DNA from: Methylobacterium hispanicum
Lineage (GTDB): Bacteria > Pseudomonadota > Alphaproteobacteria > Rhizobiales > Beijerinckiaceae
NCBI RefSeq assembly: GCF_022179285.1
Contig: NZ_BPQO01000029.1
Span: 1 to 64,000, forward strand
DNA length: 64,000 nt
Reading direction: 5' to 3'
The notes under the pieces were generated by a model that made no database searches, was not told the DNA's origin, and worked only from the letters and a program-made list of their open reading frames with translations. Shown one piece after another: positions 29,167-38,054 of the stretch. Position 1 is the stretch's first letter; each line of letters begins with the position of its first letter. Position numbers and translations under genes: made by a program.

Positions 29167-30189
29167 TCAACTGATCGGCATCAGGAACCGGCCCGTCGCC
29201 CTCGTCCACCAGAGGGCGGCGAGGATCGAGCCCAGGCTGATGCAGACGCCCGCCAGGGAGAGCCCGTAGGGTTCGGCCACCCAGCCGAGAAGGGCGTAGC
29301 CGACGATCGAGAAGCCGGCGGCGCAACCGAAGGCGATGGCGAAGCGGAGCGGCACGCCTACGGGAAGGAATGCCGTGACCAGGGCGCCCGCCGCGACCGC
29401 GGCGACGAGAGCCAGGATCTCGGGCGGCAGCGTCGCCGGGTACCCCGCGTACTGCGATCCGGCGACCACCAGAGCCGAGGCGAGTCCCACGAAGATCATG
29501 GCGGCCTTGGAAAGCGCTCCGGGCACCCCCCTGGCGACCGAGCCGCCGAGCAGCAGCGTCAGGACCACGGCGACCAGAAGGGGAAGTCCGAGCCCGACGA
29601 GGTAGGCGAAGCCGCCGGTCGGCGCGCTCGTCTCGTCGCGGAGCGGGATCGAGGGAGCGGTCCGGCCGACGACGTCCCTGACCGCATCGACGGCCGCGAT
29701 CACCTCGCCGAACTGGGCCCGCAGCAGCATGGCATCCGGCGCGTCGTATTCGGCGATCAGCTCGCAGGACGGGCTGACGTAGATCGCGAGACGGCCGGCG
29801 ATCCGATCGGCTCCGACTTCGGGATCGCCCCTGCGTACGACGCGATAGGCCGCCGGCGCGAAGGGGATGGCCGCCACATGGACTTGGCCGCCGCGCGCCC
29901 TGATCGCGCTTTCCTCAAGCGCGAGGCGGCGGCCGATCTCCGCCGCGTATCCGAGGCGCGTTCCCGGGGCCGGAGGGTCCGCGGCCACGGTGCGGAACCC
30001 TGCCCGGATGCGCGGATCGGCCTTGAGGCTGTACGAGACCTCGCCGTCCGGCGCCGTCGTCGACGTCATCTGATCGGCCAGGAAGGGGACGCCGGCAAGG
30101 AACGGAGCAGGCTTGCAGGACGGCGCTGCGGCGAACGCGACACCGCAGAACGCGAACAGCGGGAGCAGGAAACCCACTCTTCTGAGCAT
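29167..30189 (-). CDS. Membrane protein with periplasmic N-domain, 340 aa
   Basis: A signal peptide (MLRRVGFLLPLFAFCGVAFA) is followed by about 170 periplasmic residues with a Cys pair (C26, C144) and then five hydrophobic segments from about residue 197 onward (LVGLGLPLLVAVVLTLLLGG; AAMIFVGLASALVVAG; LALVAAVAAGALVTAFL; and two more). It belongs to no family I know. A good GGAAGG lies before the ATG. It is divergent from the helicase gene; the gap holds one motif copy for each direction. Confidence 0.8.
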   Translation of the reverse strand: MLRRVGFLLPLFAFCGVAFAAAPSCKPAPFLAGVPFLADQMTSTTAPDGEVSYSLKADPRIRAGFRTVAADPPAPGTRLGYAAEIGRRLALEESAIRARGGQVHVAAIPFAPAAYRVVRRGDPEVGADRIAGRLAIYVSPSCELIAEYDAPDAMLLRAQFGEVIAAVDAVRDVVGRTAPSIPLRDETSAPTGGFAYLVGLGLPLLVAVVLTLLLGGSVARGVPGALSKAAMIFVGLASALVVAGSQYAGYPATLPPEILALVAAVAAGALVTAFLPVGVPLRFAIAFGCAAGFSIVGYALLGWVAEPYGLSLAGVCISLGSILAALWWTRATGRFLMPIS

Positions 30190-30230
30190 GACGAGCCTTC
30201 CACAGGTGCAGGCGGACCTTCTGGCTTTTC

Positions 30231-30240
30231 GGTTCCTTCG
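30231..30240 (-). promoter_or_regulatory. CGAAGGAACC motif overlapping TTGACG, minus-oriented
   Basis: On the minus strand TTGACG (30244-30239) runs straight into the motif (30240-30231), 42 bases before the membrane-protein ATG. Confidence 0.5.
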
Positions 30241-30278
30241 TCAACAGGAAGGCTTCTCCAACGCGGCAGAGGCGTCTA

Positions 30279-30288
30279 CGAAGGAACC
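30279..30288 (+). promoter_or_regulatory. CGAAGGAACC motif, plus-oriented
   Basis: It ends 11 bases before the helicase ATG. A separate GAGGAG lies between the motif and the start, so here the motif is not needed as a ribosome binding site. Confidence 0.55.
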
Positions 30289-30299
30289 GAGGAGACGCA

Positions 30300-32864
30300 A
30301 TGGAACGAGACGGAAACCCCGGTGCCAAAGCGGTCCCGCTGCCGCGGGTGCTGATGCTGCGTCGCCCGACTCCGGCTCCGGCGTCGCGTCCGGACGCCCG
30401 TCCGGCGTCGTCCGCTCCGTCCGCCGGGCGGCATCCGCCCGAACGGCAGGCCGTTCCGGCCGTCGACGGGGATCTGTTCGGGCATCCGCCGCCCCCCGCC
30501 CGCATGCCCGCCGGCTCCGTGCGTATAACCCCGCCGCCCGTGCGCATCGTGGCGCCGCCGCGGACAGACCGGACGGGTCGGGGATCCATGCCGGCGGCCA
30601 CGCCCGGAGAGGAGAGGCCTTCCACACATCCCGAGGAGGCCGTCGAGATGACCGTCCGCATCGTGCGCGAGCTGCACGAGAATGCGGACCGCACCTTCTA
30701 CGTCTTCCTGGCGAAGGGGGAGGACGGCGAGGAGTTCAAGTTCTCGACGACCCATCCGGCGACGCGGCCGAAGGCGAAGGAACAGGTCCTGCTCCAGGGC
30801 AAGTGGGGCACCTACAAGGGACAGAAGACCTTCCGCGCCGCGGTGATGACGCCGGTCCTGCCGAAAGGCGCCAAAGGGATCGTCGGGTGGCTGCGCCAGT
30901 CGAGCGTGAAGGGCGTGGGCCACGCGACGGCGAACAAGCTCGCCGAGGCCTTCGGAGACGATCTCGAGAACGTCGTCGGAGATGCAGAGGCCCTCGCCAA
31001 GGCGATCCCGCGGGAGAAGGCCGTCGCGATCGCCGAGGCTTGGGCTTCCAACGCCGGGCAGGCCGAGCTGGTGGCGTGGCTCGGCCGGTTCGGGCTCGGG
31101 CCGCTCACCACGAAGAAGATCATCAAGCAGTTCGGGGCCCGCTCGAAACAGATCATCGAGGAGAACCCGTGGGTCCTGGCCGAGACGATCGAGGGCATCG
31201 CCTTCCGGTCGGCCGACGAGGTCGCCCATTCGGCCGGGCACAAGCTCGCCGATCCGAAGCGCATCAGGGGCGCGCTCCGCTTCTTCCTCGACACGCGCAC
31301 CCGCGAGGGCGGTCATTGCGGCCTGCCCCCGAGCACCCTTGTGGCGACGGTCGCGGACGAGATCGGCGTGGCGGCAGCCGCCGTGCGGGCCGAACTCGAC
31401 GAGGTCGCCGACGGCAGGACCCACGCGCTGGATGCGGTCACGAACCTCGTCTACCCGATCCCGCTGCTGCGCGACGAACGCGACATCGCCGACAGGATCC
31501 TGACGCTCATGGCCGAGGCCAAGCCGGCGGCCGAGACGCGCGAGGAGGCGGCGCGGATCGTCGACGGCGCCGCCGCCGAGCTCGGCTTCGTCCTCGACGA
31601 AAGCCAGCGCCAAGCGGCGGTCGCGGCGGTGTCGGAAGGCATCTGCATCCTCACGGGCGGCCCCGGCACCGGCAAGACGACGACGGTCCGCGTCATCCTC
31701 AAGGCCCTACAGTCGGTGGAGCGGAAGGTCGCCATCGCGGGCCCGACGGGACGCTCGGCCAAGCGCGCTGCCGACGTGACGGGCGCCAAGACGTCGACGC
31801 TTCACCGCATGCTGGAGTGGGAGGCCGCCGCTGGCGGATTCACGCGCAACCAGCGGCGCCCCCTGCAGGAGGATCACCTCATCGTCGACGAGTTCTCGAT
31901 GGTCGACACCCGGCTCGCCGCCGCCTTCTTCCAGGCGGTAGCCCCTGGGTCGGCGATCACGATCGTCGGCGACGTCGATCAGCTGCCCTCGGTCGGACCG
32001 GGGCAGATCCTGCGGGACCTCATAGCGTCCGGCAGCGTTCCGGTCTGCCGCCTCTCCGTCGTGCATCGCCAGAAGGACGGCAACGACATCGTGGCCGCCG
32101 CCCACAACATCAACGCGGGCGCGCTGCCGGCGGTCTCCGCCGCCGCCGACGGGTTCGGCTTCACCGAGGCCTACGGAGCGGGCGGGATCGCCGACCACCT
32201 CGTCAGGATGGTCACCCGGGACCTTCCCGAGCGGGGGATCGACGTCTCGCGGGACGTGCAGATCCTCGCCGGCATGCGGCAGGGCGAGATCGGCGTCACC
32301 AAGCTCAACGAGATCCTCAAGGCGACGCTGAATCCGGCGGCGGAGGACGGACGCAGCGCCCGCCTGGGCCACCGCCTCTTCACCGCGGGGGACCGCGTGA
32401 TGCAGATGCGGAACAACTACGAGAAGAAGGTCTTCAACGGCGAGGTCGGTCAGATCTGCTGGGTCGGCGAGGTGAAGCGCGGCGAGAAGGACATGGTCCC
32501 GGCCATCAGGGTGGAGTATCCCGGCGATCAGGTCGTCTACACGGCCGAGGACGCCGACGACATCGACTACGCCTGGGCCACGACCGTCCACAAGAGCCAG
32601 GGATGCGAGTTCCCCGTGGTGCTCTTCGTGATGCCGAGTTCCCACCAGAGCATCCTGTCGCGCAACCTCCTCTACACGGCGGTGACCCGCGCCAAGCAGG
32701 AGTGCCACCTCGTAGGCGACGGCCGCGTGCTGCGCTCGGCCATCGCGAAGGCCGACACGACCCGGCGCTTCACCGGGCTTGCCCTCCGGCTGGCCGCCCC
32801 CGGCCCCGCCCCGGTCTGCGGCGAGACGTTCGACGAGGCGCCCGCCGGACCAGCACCCCGCTGA
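30300..32864 (+). CDS. recD2: RecD2-like superfamily 1B DNA helicase
   Basis: The first 110 residues are Pro/Arg-rich and probably disordered. Residues 115-190 look like the small N-terminal barrel of RecD2, followed by helix-hairpin-helix type repeats (KGVGHATANKLAEAFG; RFGLGPLTTKKIIKQFG). The motor has Walker A GGPGTGKTTTV (about residue 453), Walker B LIVDEFSMVD (about 530), GDVDQLPSVGPG, and the late motifs TTVHKSQGCEFPVVLF and LYTAVTRAK. Such enzymes unwind DNA 5' to 3' in repair or replication restart, without RecBC. A replication or recombination role on this replicon is inference. Confidence 0.92.
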   Translation: MERDGNPGAKAVPLPRVLMLRRPTPAPASRPDARPASSAPSAGRHPPERQAVPAVDGDLFGHPPPPARMPAGSVRITPPPVRIVAPPRTDRTGRGSMPAATPGEERPSTHPEEAVEMTVRIVRELHENADRTFYVFLAKGEDGEEFKFSTTHPATRPKAKEQVLLQGKWGTYKGQKTFRAAVMTPVLPKGAKGIVGWLRQSSVKGVGHATANKLAEAFGDDLENVVGDAEALAKAIPREKAVAIAEAWASNAGQAELVAWLGRFGLGPLTTKKIIKQFGARSKQIIEENPWVLAETIEGIAFRSADEVAHSAGHKLADPKRIRGALRFFLDTRTREGGHCGLPPSTLVATVADEIGVAAAAVRAELDEVADGRTHALDAVTNLVYPIPLLRDERDIADRILTLMAEAKPAAETREEAARIVDGAAAELGFVLDESQRQAAVAAVSEGICILTGGPGTGKTTTVRVILKALQSVERKVAIAGPTGRSAKRAADVTGAKTSTLHRMLEWEAAAGGFTRNQRRPLQEDHLIVDEFSMVDTRLAAAFFQAVAPGSAITIVGDVDQLPSVGPGQILRDLIASGSVPVCRLSVVHRQKDGNDIVAAAHNINAGALPAVSAAADGFGFTEAYGAGGIADHLVRMVTRDLPERGIDVSRDVQILAGMRQGEIGVTKLNEILKATLNPAAEDGRSARLGHRLFTAGDRVMQMRNNYEKKVFNGEVGQICWVGEVKRGEKDMVPAIRVEYPGDQVVYTAEDADDIDYAWATTVHKSQGCEFPVVLFVMPSSHQSILSRNLLYTAVTRAKQECHLVGDGRVLRSAIAKADTTRRFTGLALRLAAPGPAPVCGETFDEAPAGPAPR

Positions 32865-32885
32865 GGTGCGATCTTCCGGTTCGAA

Positions 32886-32919
32886 CGAGAGGGGCCGGCG
32901 CATGCGCCGGCCCCTCTCG
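32886..32919. terminator. 34-bp perfect palindrome between convergent genes
   Basis: CGAGAGGGGCCGGCGCA is followed directly by its exact reverse complement, giving a 34-bp palindrome that can fold into a hairpin on either strand. It lies between the helicase stop (32864) and the next minus-strand stop (32946). There is no T-tract; the two-way terminator role is inferred. Confidence 0.6.
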
Positions 32920-32945
32920 CGTCCGCAGGGTCCTCCGGACCGCGT

Positions 32946-34235
32946 TCAGCGGACGCCCGGACGGATCGGAGCCGGTCGAACCGCCTGCGGCATGCCGGGC
33001 CTCTGCTTCCGGGCGAGATGGGCCGCTGCGAGAGCCTCGGGATCCTCGCCCGGCTCCGGCCGCCGATATCCCCCCGACGGGGGAGCGATCGCCGCGGTCG
33101 GCGCGACCCGCGGCTCGGAGGCCGGGGCCGCGTTCCGCTGGGGCGCCTCGACGCCGGAGGTGCGCTGCGCGGGGGGCTGCACCGCCGGACGGGTAGGGGC
33201 GGCCTGCTGCACCGGAGGACGGGCCATGACCGGGCGCACCGCGGGGGCAGCGGCCGGGCGGGGAGCCACCGGAGGCGCGCGCGGCGGCAGCGGCTGGCGC
33301 GGAGCCGCAGCTGAGAGCGGAGGTGCCTTGCCGAGATCCGGACGGGACGGAGCTGCGCGCGCGGGGGCCGCAGGGGTCCCCGCCTCCGGTTCGGGATGCA
33401 CCGGCGGAGCGGCCTCGACGGCGGCGACGAAGCTTTCGACCTCCGCGGTCCCGGCGGCGGCCGTGCCGATGCCGTTCTCCAGGTGCGGCGAGACCTCGGC
33501 GGCCGCTTCCGCGGCGGGCCGCATCGGCTCGACATCCGAACTGGACGGGTCGACGGCAGCTTCCCGCCCGACGGAGAGGTCGCGGACGTCCGCCGCCACA
33601 ACCTGCTCCGCCGCCGGCACGTCCGCCTGCGGCGCCTCGACGGCGGCGATCTCCGGCGACTCCGCTGCCGAGGCGAGGTCCACTGCGTCCGGGGCGGGCG
33701 ACACCTCGAGCGCGATCGCGTCGGGCTCGTCGGCGTCGACGTCATCGATCTCGTCGGCGGGACGGCCCGAGAAGAGACGCAGGAACTCCAGAGCGGTCTC
33801 GGCGGCCTTCGACGCGTCGCCGGCCTGCATGGCCGCCGCGACGGCGTCCACGACCTCGCAGGCGCGCTGCTTGGTGCGGCGCAGTTCCAGGGCCGGCCCC
33901 GACAGCAGATTGAAGGAGGCGACTTCGAAGTAGCGATCCTTCATCTGCTCCCCGCCCCGCATGACGGGCTTGCCCTCGCGGGTGAGCGGGCGATCGCGCC
34001 AACTGCCGAAGCACTCGACGATCGGCCTGATGTCGGCGACGTCCTGGCCGGGCGGGACGGCGGCGGCCATCTGCTCGATCATGGCGGTGGCGCGCTTGCG
34101 TCCGTCGCCCTCGCGCGGGTCGCGGAAGGCCGCGCGCGCGCGTCGGCCCAACGCGTCGACGCCGGTGGCGGACGCCCACACCACGCCGTGCTTGTCGCCG
34201 GACTTGAAGGTCTCGACGGTCAACATGAGCTTCAT
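32946..34235 (-). CDS. Hypothetical protein with long Pro/Ala-rich tail, 429 aa
   Basis: The ATG at 34235 has GGGAGG at good spacing; the open frame further upstream has poor bias. Residues 1-140 look globular with strands and basic helices (MKLMLTVETFKSGDKHGVVW; FEVASFNLLSGPALELRRTK), possibly an OB-like or nucleic-acid-binding fold. Residues 180-429 are low complexity, rich in Ala, Pro, Glu and Val. The combination of a small fold and a long flexible tail recalls single-stranded-DNA-binding proteins, but no SSB signature or tip is present. It sits beside a helicase gene, transcribed convergently. Confidence 0.72.
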   Translation of the reverse strand: MKLMLTVETFKSGDKHGVVWASATGVDALGRRARAAFRDPREGDGRKRATAMIEQMAAAVPPGQDVADIRPIVECFGSWRDRPLTREGKPVMRGGEQMKDRYFEVASFNLLSGPALELRRTKQRACEVVDAVAAAMQAGDASKAAETALEFLRLFSGRPADEIDDVDADEPDAIALEVSPAPDAVDLASAAESPEIAAVEAPQADVPAAEQVVAADVRDLSVGREAAVDPSSSDVEPMRPAAEAAAEVSPHLENGIGTAAAGTAEVESFVAAVEAAPPVHPEPEAGTPAAPARAAPSRPDLGKAPPLSAAAPRQPLPPRAPPVAPRPAAAPAVRPVMARPPVQQAAPTRPAVQPPAQRTSGVEAPQRNAAPASEPRVAPTAAIAPPSGGYRRPEPGEDPEALAAAHLARKQRPGMPQAVRPAPIRPGVR

Positions 34236-34312
34236 CGGACGCCTCCCGGGCACGGTCCCCTGATCTGCCGGCGAAGGTGGCAGGAGGCGACGAAAAAGGG
34301 GAATCGCGCTTG

Positions 34313-34360
34313 TTGACGCCTTCCTGAAACTGCCGCCATGCTCGCGAGGTCGAAGGAACG
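34313..34360 (+). promoter_or_regulatory. Putative promoter plus motif before the IalB-like gene
   Basis: TTGACG (34313-34318), a 17-bp spacer and CCATGC (34336-34341) could be a promoter; CGAAGGAACG (34351-34360) follows and ends 5 bases before the ATG at 34366. The -10 match is weak. Confidence 0.45.
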
Positions 34361-34365
34361 AAAGA

Positions 34366-34872
34366 ATGGTATCGACCATGCGCGCAGCCACCGCAGCCCT
34401 CGCCGCCGCCCTCGTGGCCGCTGCGGCACCGGCCTCGGCCGGCGGCGACTGGCAGGCGCGCCAGAAGGGGCAGACGTGCTTCGTCAAGGCGTCGCCGGTA
34501 GCTTCGACGAACGCGCCTCCCGGACGCGGCGCCGTCTACGTGGCGGTGGTCCACAACCGTGCCGAGCGCAATTTCGACGCCGTCAGCGTCGTGTCCGGCT
34601 TCCCCGACGTCACGAGATCGAACGCCCTGGTCGAGATCGAGGGCCATACCTTCGAGCTGCTGCCGTTCGGCAACGCAGCCTTCGTGCGCGCCGGCAAGCC
34701 CGAACGGGACATCATCGCCGCTATGTCGCGCCCCGGCACGATGAAGGTCGTCTGGACCTCGTCCGTCGACGGGACCACCATCGTCGACAACTACTCGCTG
34801 CAGGGCTTCAAGGAGAGCAAGGCCGCCGCCGACCGGGCCTGCGGACGCACCTCCAGCGTCGCCTCCCGGTAG
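34366..34872 (+). CDS. IalB-like (invasion-associated locus B) exported protein
   Basis: A signal peptide (MRAATAALAAALVAAAAPAS after four residues) precedes a 140-residue domain with the pattern of the IalB family: a Cys near the start of the mature chain (QTCFVKASP), repeated strands, a GHTFELLPFGNAAFVRAG stretch and a late ACG. IalB-type proteins are periplasmic, common in alphaproteobacteria, and linked to envelope stress and host contact in Bartonella; their chemistry is unclear. The start at 34366 fits the AAGGA spacing; an ATG at 34378 is the alternative. Confidence 0.82.
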   Translation: MVSTMRAATAALAAALVAAAAPASAGGDWQARQKGQTCFVKASPVASTNAPPGRGAVYVAVVHNRAERNFDAVSVVSGFPDVTRSNALVEIEGHTFELLPFGNAAFVRAGKPERDIIAAMSRPGTMKVVWTSSVDGTTIVDNYSLQGFKESKAAADRACGRTSSVASR

Positions 34873-34878
34873 CGGCCG

Positions 34879-35550
34879 GTGTGTTCCGACCGGAACCGGG
34901 ACGCCGACCCCGGCCGTCACTACGTCGGCCTCGATCCTCCGGCGGGAACGGAAGTGGCAGCGAGGCTCGGCCTCACCCTGGCCGGCTACATCGACGCCGG
35001 CTCCAACGGGAGCGTGAATCTGCTGGACGACGGGAGGATCCTGAAGGTCACCGGATCGGAGGGCGAGGCGGCGAGATCGCTCCTGCTGATGGAAGCTCAG
35101 ACCGAAGGACGCGCTTGCCCCGGATTTCCCCGCATCGATCGGGTCGTCGCGATATGTGAGACCTCCGACGCAGGAGACGAGATGACGTACTTCGGCATCG
35201 TGCGCGAGGAGGCTGCCGATCTCCCGAACGGATGGACGGGCGGCAACGACCTCGCCCTCTGGATGATGGCGTTGGGGATGCTGGGCGATGCCCGCCGCGA
35301 CGGACGCGAGATAGCCGATCTTGGGCCCGCGTCCCACTGCAAGGCTCACCTCGCCGAGGCCTACGACGCGATCGCGTGGGCCGCCTCCACGCTGGGGTTC
35401 GCGATCAACGACGTGCGGACGTCGAACTTCGGGGTGGTCGGCGGCCGCTTCGTGATCCGTGATTTCGGGCCCGACGACGATGCGGCGGACGTCGCGGGTA
35501 CCGTCGCTCGCATCGAGCCGATTCCCGATCTGTCGGCGCCGGCCTGCTGA
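34879..35550 (+). CDS. Small protein-kinase-like protein, 223 aa
   Basis: Short kinase-fold hallmarks appear in order: a glycine-rich loop GSNGSV (41-46), a lysine in RILKVTG (K56), a catalytic-loop-like NDVRTSN (177-183) in place of HRDxxxxN, and DFG in VIRDFGPDD (195-197). At 223 residues it is smaller than a normal kinase and lacks most of the C-lobe. Such compact versions occur on phages and plasmids and may phosphorylate or AMPylate proteins. GTG start at 34879, 6 bases after the IalB-like stop. It is 12 bp upstream of a zincin gene. Activity is inferred. Confidence 0.68.
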   Translation: MCSDRNRDADPGRHYVGLDPPAGTEVAARLGLTLAGYIDAGSNGSVNLLDDGRILKVTGSEGEAARSLLLMEAQTEGRACPGFPRIDRVVAICETSDAGDEMTYFGIVREEAADLPNGWTGGNDLALWMMALGMLGDARRDGREIADLGPASHCKAHLAEAYDAIAWAASTLGFAINDVRTSNFGVVGGRFVIRDFGPDDDAADVAGTVARIEPIPDLSAPAC

Positions 35551-35562
35551 CTTAAGGCTGTG

Positions 35563-36036
35563 ATGTCGTCCGCGGACTACCAGCAGCAGCGCGTCTACGA
35601 CTACGAGGCCGAGGCGGTGGAGCCGATCGCGCACTTCCTCCTGTCGCGCGACGACATCCGTGCGCTCGTGGACCGCATGTGCCGATTGACCGGAACGCCG
35701 GTGCCGGACGTCCGCTTCCTGGGATCGACGACGATCCCCTGCAAGGCCGTGATCGGCCCAGGCGTCTATCGCCTCGACATCGCCGACTGGGGACGGACCC
35801 CGCCGATCGTCCTCCACGAGACGGCGCATCTCGCCCAGTTCGCCGATCCTGAAGGGCGTCGCGAACTGATGGCCGGCGTGCACCACGGCCCCGTCTTCGT
35901 ACGTCTTGCGATCGACATCTACTCGACCTTCCTGACCGTCGAGACCGAAGTCCTCGAGCGCCTTGCGTCGCTGCACAAGGTTTCATTCGCCGCAAGGCGG
36001 GCCAAGACGACGAATTTTACGCAGGTTCAGTTTTGA
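35563..36036 (+). CDS. Small zincin (SprT/WLM-like metalloprotease), 157 aa
   Basis: The chain contains HETAH (85-89) followed by HHGPVF (107-112), the HExxH plus HGxxF pattern of SprT/WLM-type and related minimal zinc proteases. There is no signal peptide, so it acts in the cytoplasm. In SprT/Spartan-type enzymes the fold digests DNA-bound or misfolded proteins; whether this one does is unknown. The ATG at 35563 has AAGG at better spacing than the overlapping GTG at 35560. It follows the kinase-like gene by 12 bp, so the two are probably a functional pair. Confidence 0.75.
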   Translation: MSSADYQQQRVYDYEAEAVEPIAHFLLSRDDIRALVDRMCRLTGTPVPDVRFLGSTTIPCKAVIGPGVYRLDIADWGRTPPIVLHETAHLAQFADPEGRRELMAGVHHGPVFVRLAIDIYSTFLTVETEVLERLASLHKVSFAARRAKTTNFTQVQF

Positions 36037-36165
36037 AATTCTTCAAAATTCCGTTGTGATACCAAATCATGCGGATGGTGTCGCCGCCAAGAGGCGCTCT
36101 CTCACACCATTGACAACCTGGGATCACGAAGTGAGGCTTGGTTCGGTGATTTGGATGGGGGCGGA
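36037..36165 (+). promoter_or_regulatory. AT-richer gap with a TTGACA box
   Basis: The 129-bp stretch is clearly richer in A/T than its surroundings (AAATTCTTCAAAATTCC near 36036-36052) and includes TTGACA at 36111-36116. A matching -10 box is not clear. It probably drives the DUF4403-like gene. Confidence 0.35.
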
Positions 36166-37635
36166 ATGCGATTGCTGCGCGGCAGCCTGATACTGTTCGT
36201 CCTATCGGGGGCAGCCCTTTATGCTCTATCGGCATTCAGAACGACATCCTTCCAATCCCAGTTGCCGCAGACACCGCCCGCAACCCCCTTGCAGTTCATG
36301 GAGCCGCGCATCTCGACGATCGTCATCCCGGTGCGGGTCCGGCTGTCGGCCCTGACCGAACTGATGGAGCGCAAGGCCGAAAGAAGCGGGACAGGTGTCG
36401 AGAACGATTTCGCCGGTAGGGTGCTCCGTGACGATCGGATCACCTACGCGTGGCGGAGGAGCGACTTCTCAGTCGCTCCGGATCGGGGAAGCTTGAAGAT
36501 CGCTGCGGACCTGGCCGGCGAGGCCCGAGCCGAAGGCACGTTCGCCATCCTGCCGCTCGGCGTGAGCGCTGTAGTCAACGGGAAAGCATCGATCACCGTC
36601 AGGCCCGAGTTGCTTTCGAATTGGCGGCTCAAGGGCAACATCGGCAACTTCGGCGTCGACCTGAGCCGTGCCGAAATCGATATGGGGCCTACAACCGTCA
36701 GCGTCAGAACGGCCTTGTCCAAGATCGTCCGAAGGGAGGTCGACAGGAAGATCAACGAGGCCAACGGGAAGCTGGCGGACAGCACGTTCCTCGAAGATGC
36801 GATGCGTCGTGAATGGCCGAAGCTGTGCAGGGTCGTCGAAGTCGACAAGGTCCAAGGCGTGCCGCCCTTCTTCGTCGCCGTGGATCCGGTCGAGATCCTG
36901 GCGGCTCAGCCGGTCATCTCCGGCGACTCCATCGATCTACTCGTGGGCGTGAAGGCGCGGGTGTCGGCTGGCAGCCAGCGAGGCGCGCCCAACTGCGAAT
37001 TCCCCCGGCAGATCAGCATCGTCCCGTCGTCCCCGGAGGGCCAGTTCGAGATCTTTCTGCCGATCGAGACGTCCTTCGACTACATCAACGAGAGCCTGAG
37101 CGGCGCCGTCGCAGGGCGGACCTTTACCGACGAGGAGCGCGGCCTGAGCGTCAAAGTCCGCTCGTTGAAGATTCGCCCGCTCGGAAAGGCCTTGCTGGTG
37201 GCCGCCGACGTGACCGTCAGATCGTCGGGCCTCATCGGCTATGTGTCGGGACAGGCCTCCGGGACCATCTATGCCAGGGCAGTGCCGCGCATCGATGGCG
37301 CAAAACGGCTTCTCGTTCTCGACGACGTGAAGCTCGACGTCGAGTCGCAACGGCCCCTAACCGCGGTGATGGGAGACGCTGCCGCAGCCGTCGTCGAACG
37401 CGTGCTCGCCGACAAGGCACGTCTGGACATCGGCCGCGAGGCGGGCCGGATCAAGGAACGCGCTGCAGCCGCGGTGGACACTTTGAATCGCAGGAACGGC
37501 TCCGTTAAGCTCGAAGCCAAGATCGACGACATAGCCTTGGAAGGCGTCGCCAGCGACGAACGCAATCTGCGGATCATCGCGACGGCGAAGGGTTCGGCGA
37601 AAACCGAGGTTCTCGTCGTCACTTTATCCGATTGA
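36166..37635 (+). CDS. DUF4403-like membrane-anchored protein, 489 aa
   Basis: An N-terminal anchor (LLRGSLILFVLSGAALYALS) is followed by a long extracytoplasmic chain of strands and helices (ISTIVIPVRVRLSALTELME; GNIGNFGVDLSRAEIDMG; GKALLVAADVTVRSSGL), which resembles the DUF4403 family of lipid-transfer-like tubular proteins. The role is unknown; similar folds bridge membranes or bind lipids. The start ATG at 36166 follows GGGGGCGGA; a TTG at 36151 is less likely. Third-position GC is lower than in the neighbours, which may mean a different origin. Confidence 0.7.
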   Translation: MRLLRGSLILFVLSGAALYALSAFRTTSFQSQLPQTPPATPLQFMEPRISTIVIPVRVRLSALTELMERKAERSGTGVENDFAGRVLRDDRITYAWRRSDFSVAPDRGSLKIAADLAGEARAEGTFAILPLGVSAVVNGKASITVRPELLSNWRLKGNIGNFGVDLSRAEIDMGPTTVSVRTALSKIVRREVDRKINEANGKLADSTFLEDAMRREWPKLCRVVEVDKVQGVPPFFVAVDPVEILAAQPVISGDSIDLLVGVKARVSAGSQRGAPNCEFPRQISIVPSSPEGQFEIFLPIETSFDYINESLSGAVAGRTFTDEERGLSVKVRSLKIRPLGKALLVAADVTVRSSGLIGYVSGQASGTIYARAVPRIDGAKRLLVLDDVKLDVESQRPLTAVMGDAAAAVVERVLADKARLDIGREAGRIKERAAAAVDTLNRRNGSVKLEAKIDDIALEGVASDERNLRIIATAKGSAKTEVLVVTLSD

Positions 37636-37649
37636 GGATCGCGAAGCCC

Positions 37650-37928
37650 ATGCGTCGTTGTTTTTTCGGTTTGCTGAGCGTCTTTCTGGTGGGAACGGCA
37701 ACGCTCGCACAGGAGAGCCAACAGTCGATGCCGAAGGTCGAGCCAATTCCAACGGATCGAGATCGGAAGAAGTGTCTCCCCTCTGCGAGACCGCAGACAT
37801 CCTACTTGATCGACACTTCGTGCGCCATCGTGGTATTGCTCTGCAACTACTGCGAGTACAATGAATACGGCACCTTCCTCCTTAGGCGATCGACACTCTG
37901 TGGGGGCTGCTTCTCGAGCAGTTTCTGA
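37650..37928 (+). CDS. Small Cys-rich exported protein, 92 aa
   Basis: MRRCFFGLLSVFLVGTATLA is a signal peptide. The mature chain of about 72 residues holds six cysteines (C43, C59, C66, C69, C84, C87), suitable for disulphides. The ATG at 37650 has GAGGA 10 bases upstream. Codon use is less GC-biased than elsewhere. The family is not recognised. It follows the DUF4403-like gene by 14 bp and probably shares its transcript. Confidence 0.6.
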   Translation: MRRCFFGLLSVFLVGTATLAQESQQSMPKVEPIPTDRDRKKCLPSARPQTSYLIDTSCAIVVLLCNYCEYNEYGTFLLRRSTLCGGCFSSSF

Positions 37929-38054
37929 ATCGGCACTGTGGCGCCGCAAGTCCCGGCTGGCCTCGAGGGCGGTCGGCCGCGTCCGACCCGCCCGTCACCG
38001 GCCTAGCCGCCGTCGCATGATGCATGCGCCCGAACGTGCGTATCCAGCCCTACC

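Noticed and set aside
30094-30101. Motif-like AAGGAACG inside a gene
   Set aside because: It lies within the membrane-protein coding region; like the copy near 37454 and the one at 41535, it is best explained by codons and was not counted as regulatory.
36813-37508. A 231-codon frame inside the DUF4403-like gene
   Set aside because: It is an Arg-rich shadow of the DUF4403-like frame, which carries the anchor helix and ribosome binding site.
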